Source of the DNA: Nevskia ramosa DSM 11499
GTDB lineage: Bacteria; Pseudomonadota; Gammaproteobacteria; Nevskiales; Nevskiaceae
Reading direction: 5' to 3'
DNA: 64,000 bases
Assembly (NCBI RefSeq): GCF_000420645.1
Contig: NZ_ATVI01000010.1
Span: 208,626 to 272,625 of the forward strand
Position 1 is the first letter of the stretch. Each line of letters begins with the position of its first letter. Below the pieces are notes generated by a model. The model had not been told where the DNA came from. It did no database searches and saw nothing but the letters and a program-made list of their open reading frames with translations. The translations under genes were made by a program, and so were the position numbers. Below, in pieces: positions 63,483 through 64,000 of this stretch.

Positions 63483-63494
63483 TGATCTTTAACA
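63483..63494 (+). promoter_or_regulatory. boxA-like antitermination site of the rrn leader
   Basis: TGATCTTTAACA matches the rrn boxA TGCTCTTTAACA at 11 of 12 positions in the leader between P2 and 16S rRNA. NusB/NusE would bind its RNA. Confidence 0.75.
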
Positions 63495-63645
63495 GAATAA
63501 CAAGTGATTTTTGTGGGTGCTTCCGGGCGCTTGGCATGAAGCCAATGCATTACGGAGCATCGATGAAAGCAGTAAAGAGCCCATCGATCGCTCTATGACC
63601 TTGAAGTTGCTTCGGCACTTTGGGGCAGTCCAGTTAGCTTTAAAT

Positions 63646-64000
<355 letters not shown>

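Overview
The window is a 64 kb, GC-rich, densely packed piece of a gammaproteobacterial chromosome. The 16S rRNA start at the right end, the ZapA/6S RNA/5-formyl-THF ligase block, tatD, degP-like, sohB and metX-metW all fit Gammaproteobacteria. The 16S 5' end and gene style suggest the Nevskiaceae/Solimonadaceae neighbourhood; that placement is inference. There is no prophage, CRISPR array, tRNA gene or intact insertion sequence. Most genes are core metabolism or house-keeping, with short spacers and many 4-nt stop/start overlaps.

Layout. 1-0.53 kb: end-truncated alpha/beta hydrolase. 0.7-2.1: MATE exporter. 2.1-11.1 (minus): a six-gene run, read in transcription order as secreted amidase, 641-aa multi-TM SPFH protein, HflC-like SPFH protein, HflK-like SPFH protein, P1B-type metal ATPase, secreted acetamidase/formamidase. 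The four middle genes are joined by 4-nt overlaps. This is the most likely under-described system here. 11.2-13.5: glutathione transferase, two tandem long palindromes, a DUF4399 protein and a VapBC pair. 13.5-15.2: ilvD with a strong terminator. 15.3-18.4 (minus): patatin lipoprotein, EEP phosphatase and cardiolipin synthase, a phospholipid operon. 18.5-21.9 (minus): cyclase-family hydrolase; HTTM-DCC fusion plus TatD. 22.0-22.8: secreted GGLLGG-repeat protein. 22.9-30.4 (plus): hydrolase, TerB-like protein, then a hybrid histidine kinase with three receivers, CheR, CheB and a receiver-GGDEF protein, a signalling module.

30.4-33.6 (minus): proC-yggT-metX-metW. 33.7-35.3: ilvA. 35.3-37.2 (minus): TIGR02449 coiled-coil protein, zapA, 6S RNA, 5-formyl-THF cyclo-ligase, EVE protein. 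37.3-40.0 (minus): Do-family protease and SohB protease. 40.3-42.0: TSP3/Pro-Ala/OmpA-like envelope protein. 42.0-47.7: ferrochelatase, metY, an AGCS symporter and an APC permease. 47.9-51.3: DUF1800 lipoprotein and Tat-exported DUF1501 protein. 51.5-52.7: thiolase. 52.9-55.1: groES-groEL under a sigma32-type promoter and a CIRCE-like operator. 55.2-63.2: Trp-rich small protein, YegD-like Hsp70, RcsF-like lipoprotein, ketopantoate reductase, a 51-codon small ORF, hydrolase, FKBP isomerase, RIO kinase, ParA-like ATPase and nitroreductase. 63.3-64.0: two near-identical rrn promoters, a boxA-like site and the start of 16S rRNA.

Together the genes cover methionine synthesis (metX, metW, metY), branched-chain amino acid synthesis (ilvA, ilvD), proline synthesis (proC), envelope quality control (Do protease, SohB, SPFH proteins), phospholipid turnover and heat shock. 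All functional calls rest on reading translated sequence and recalled family motifs; no database search was run.
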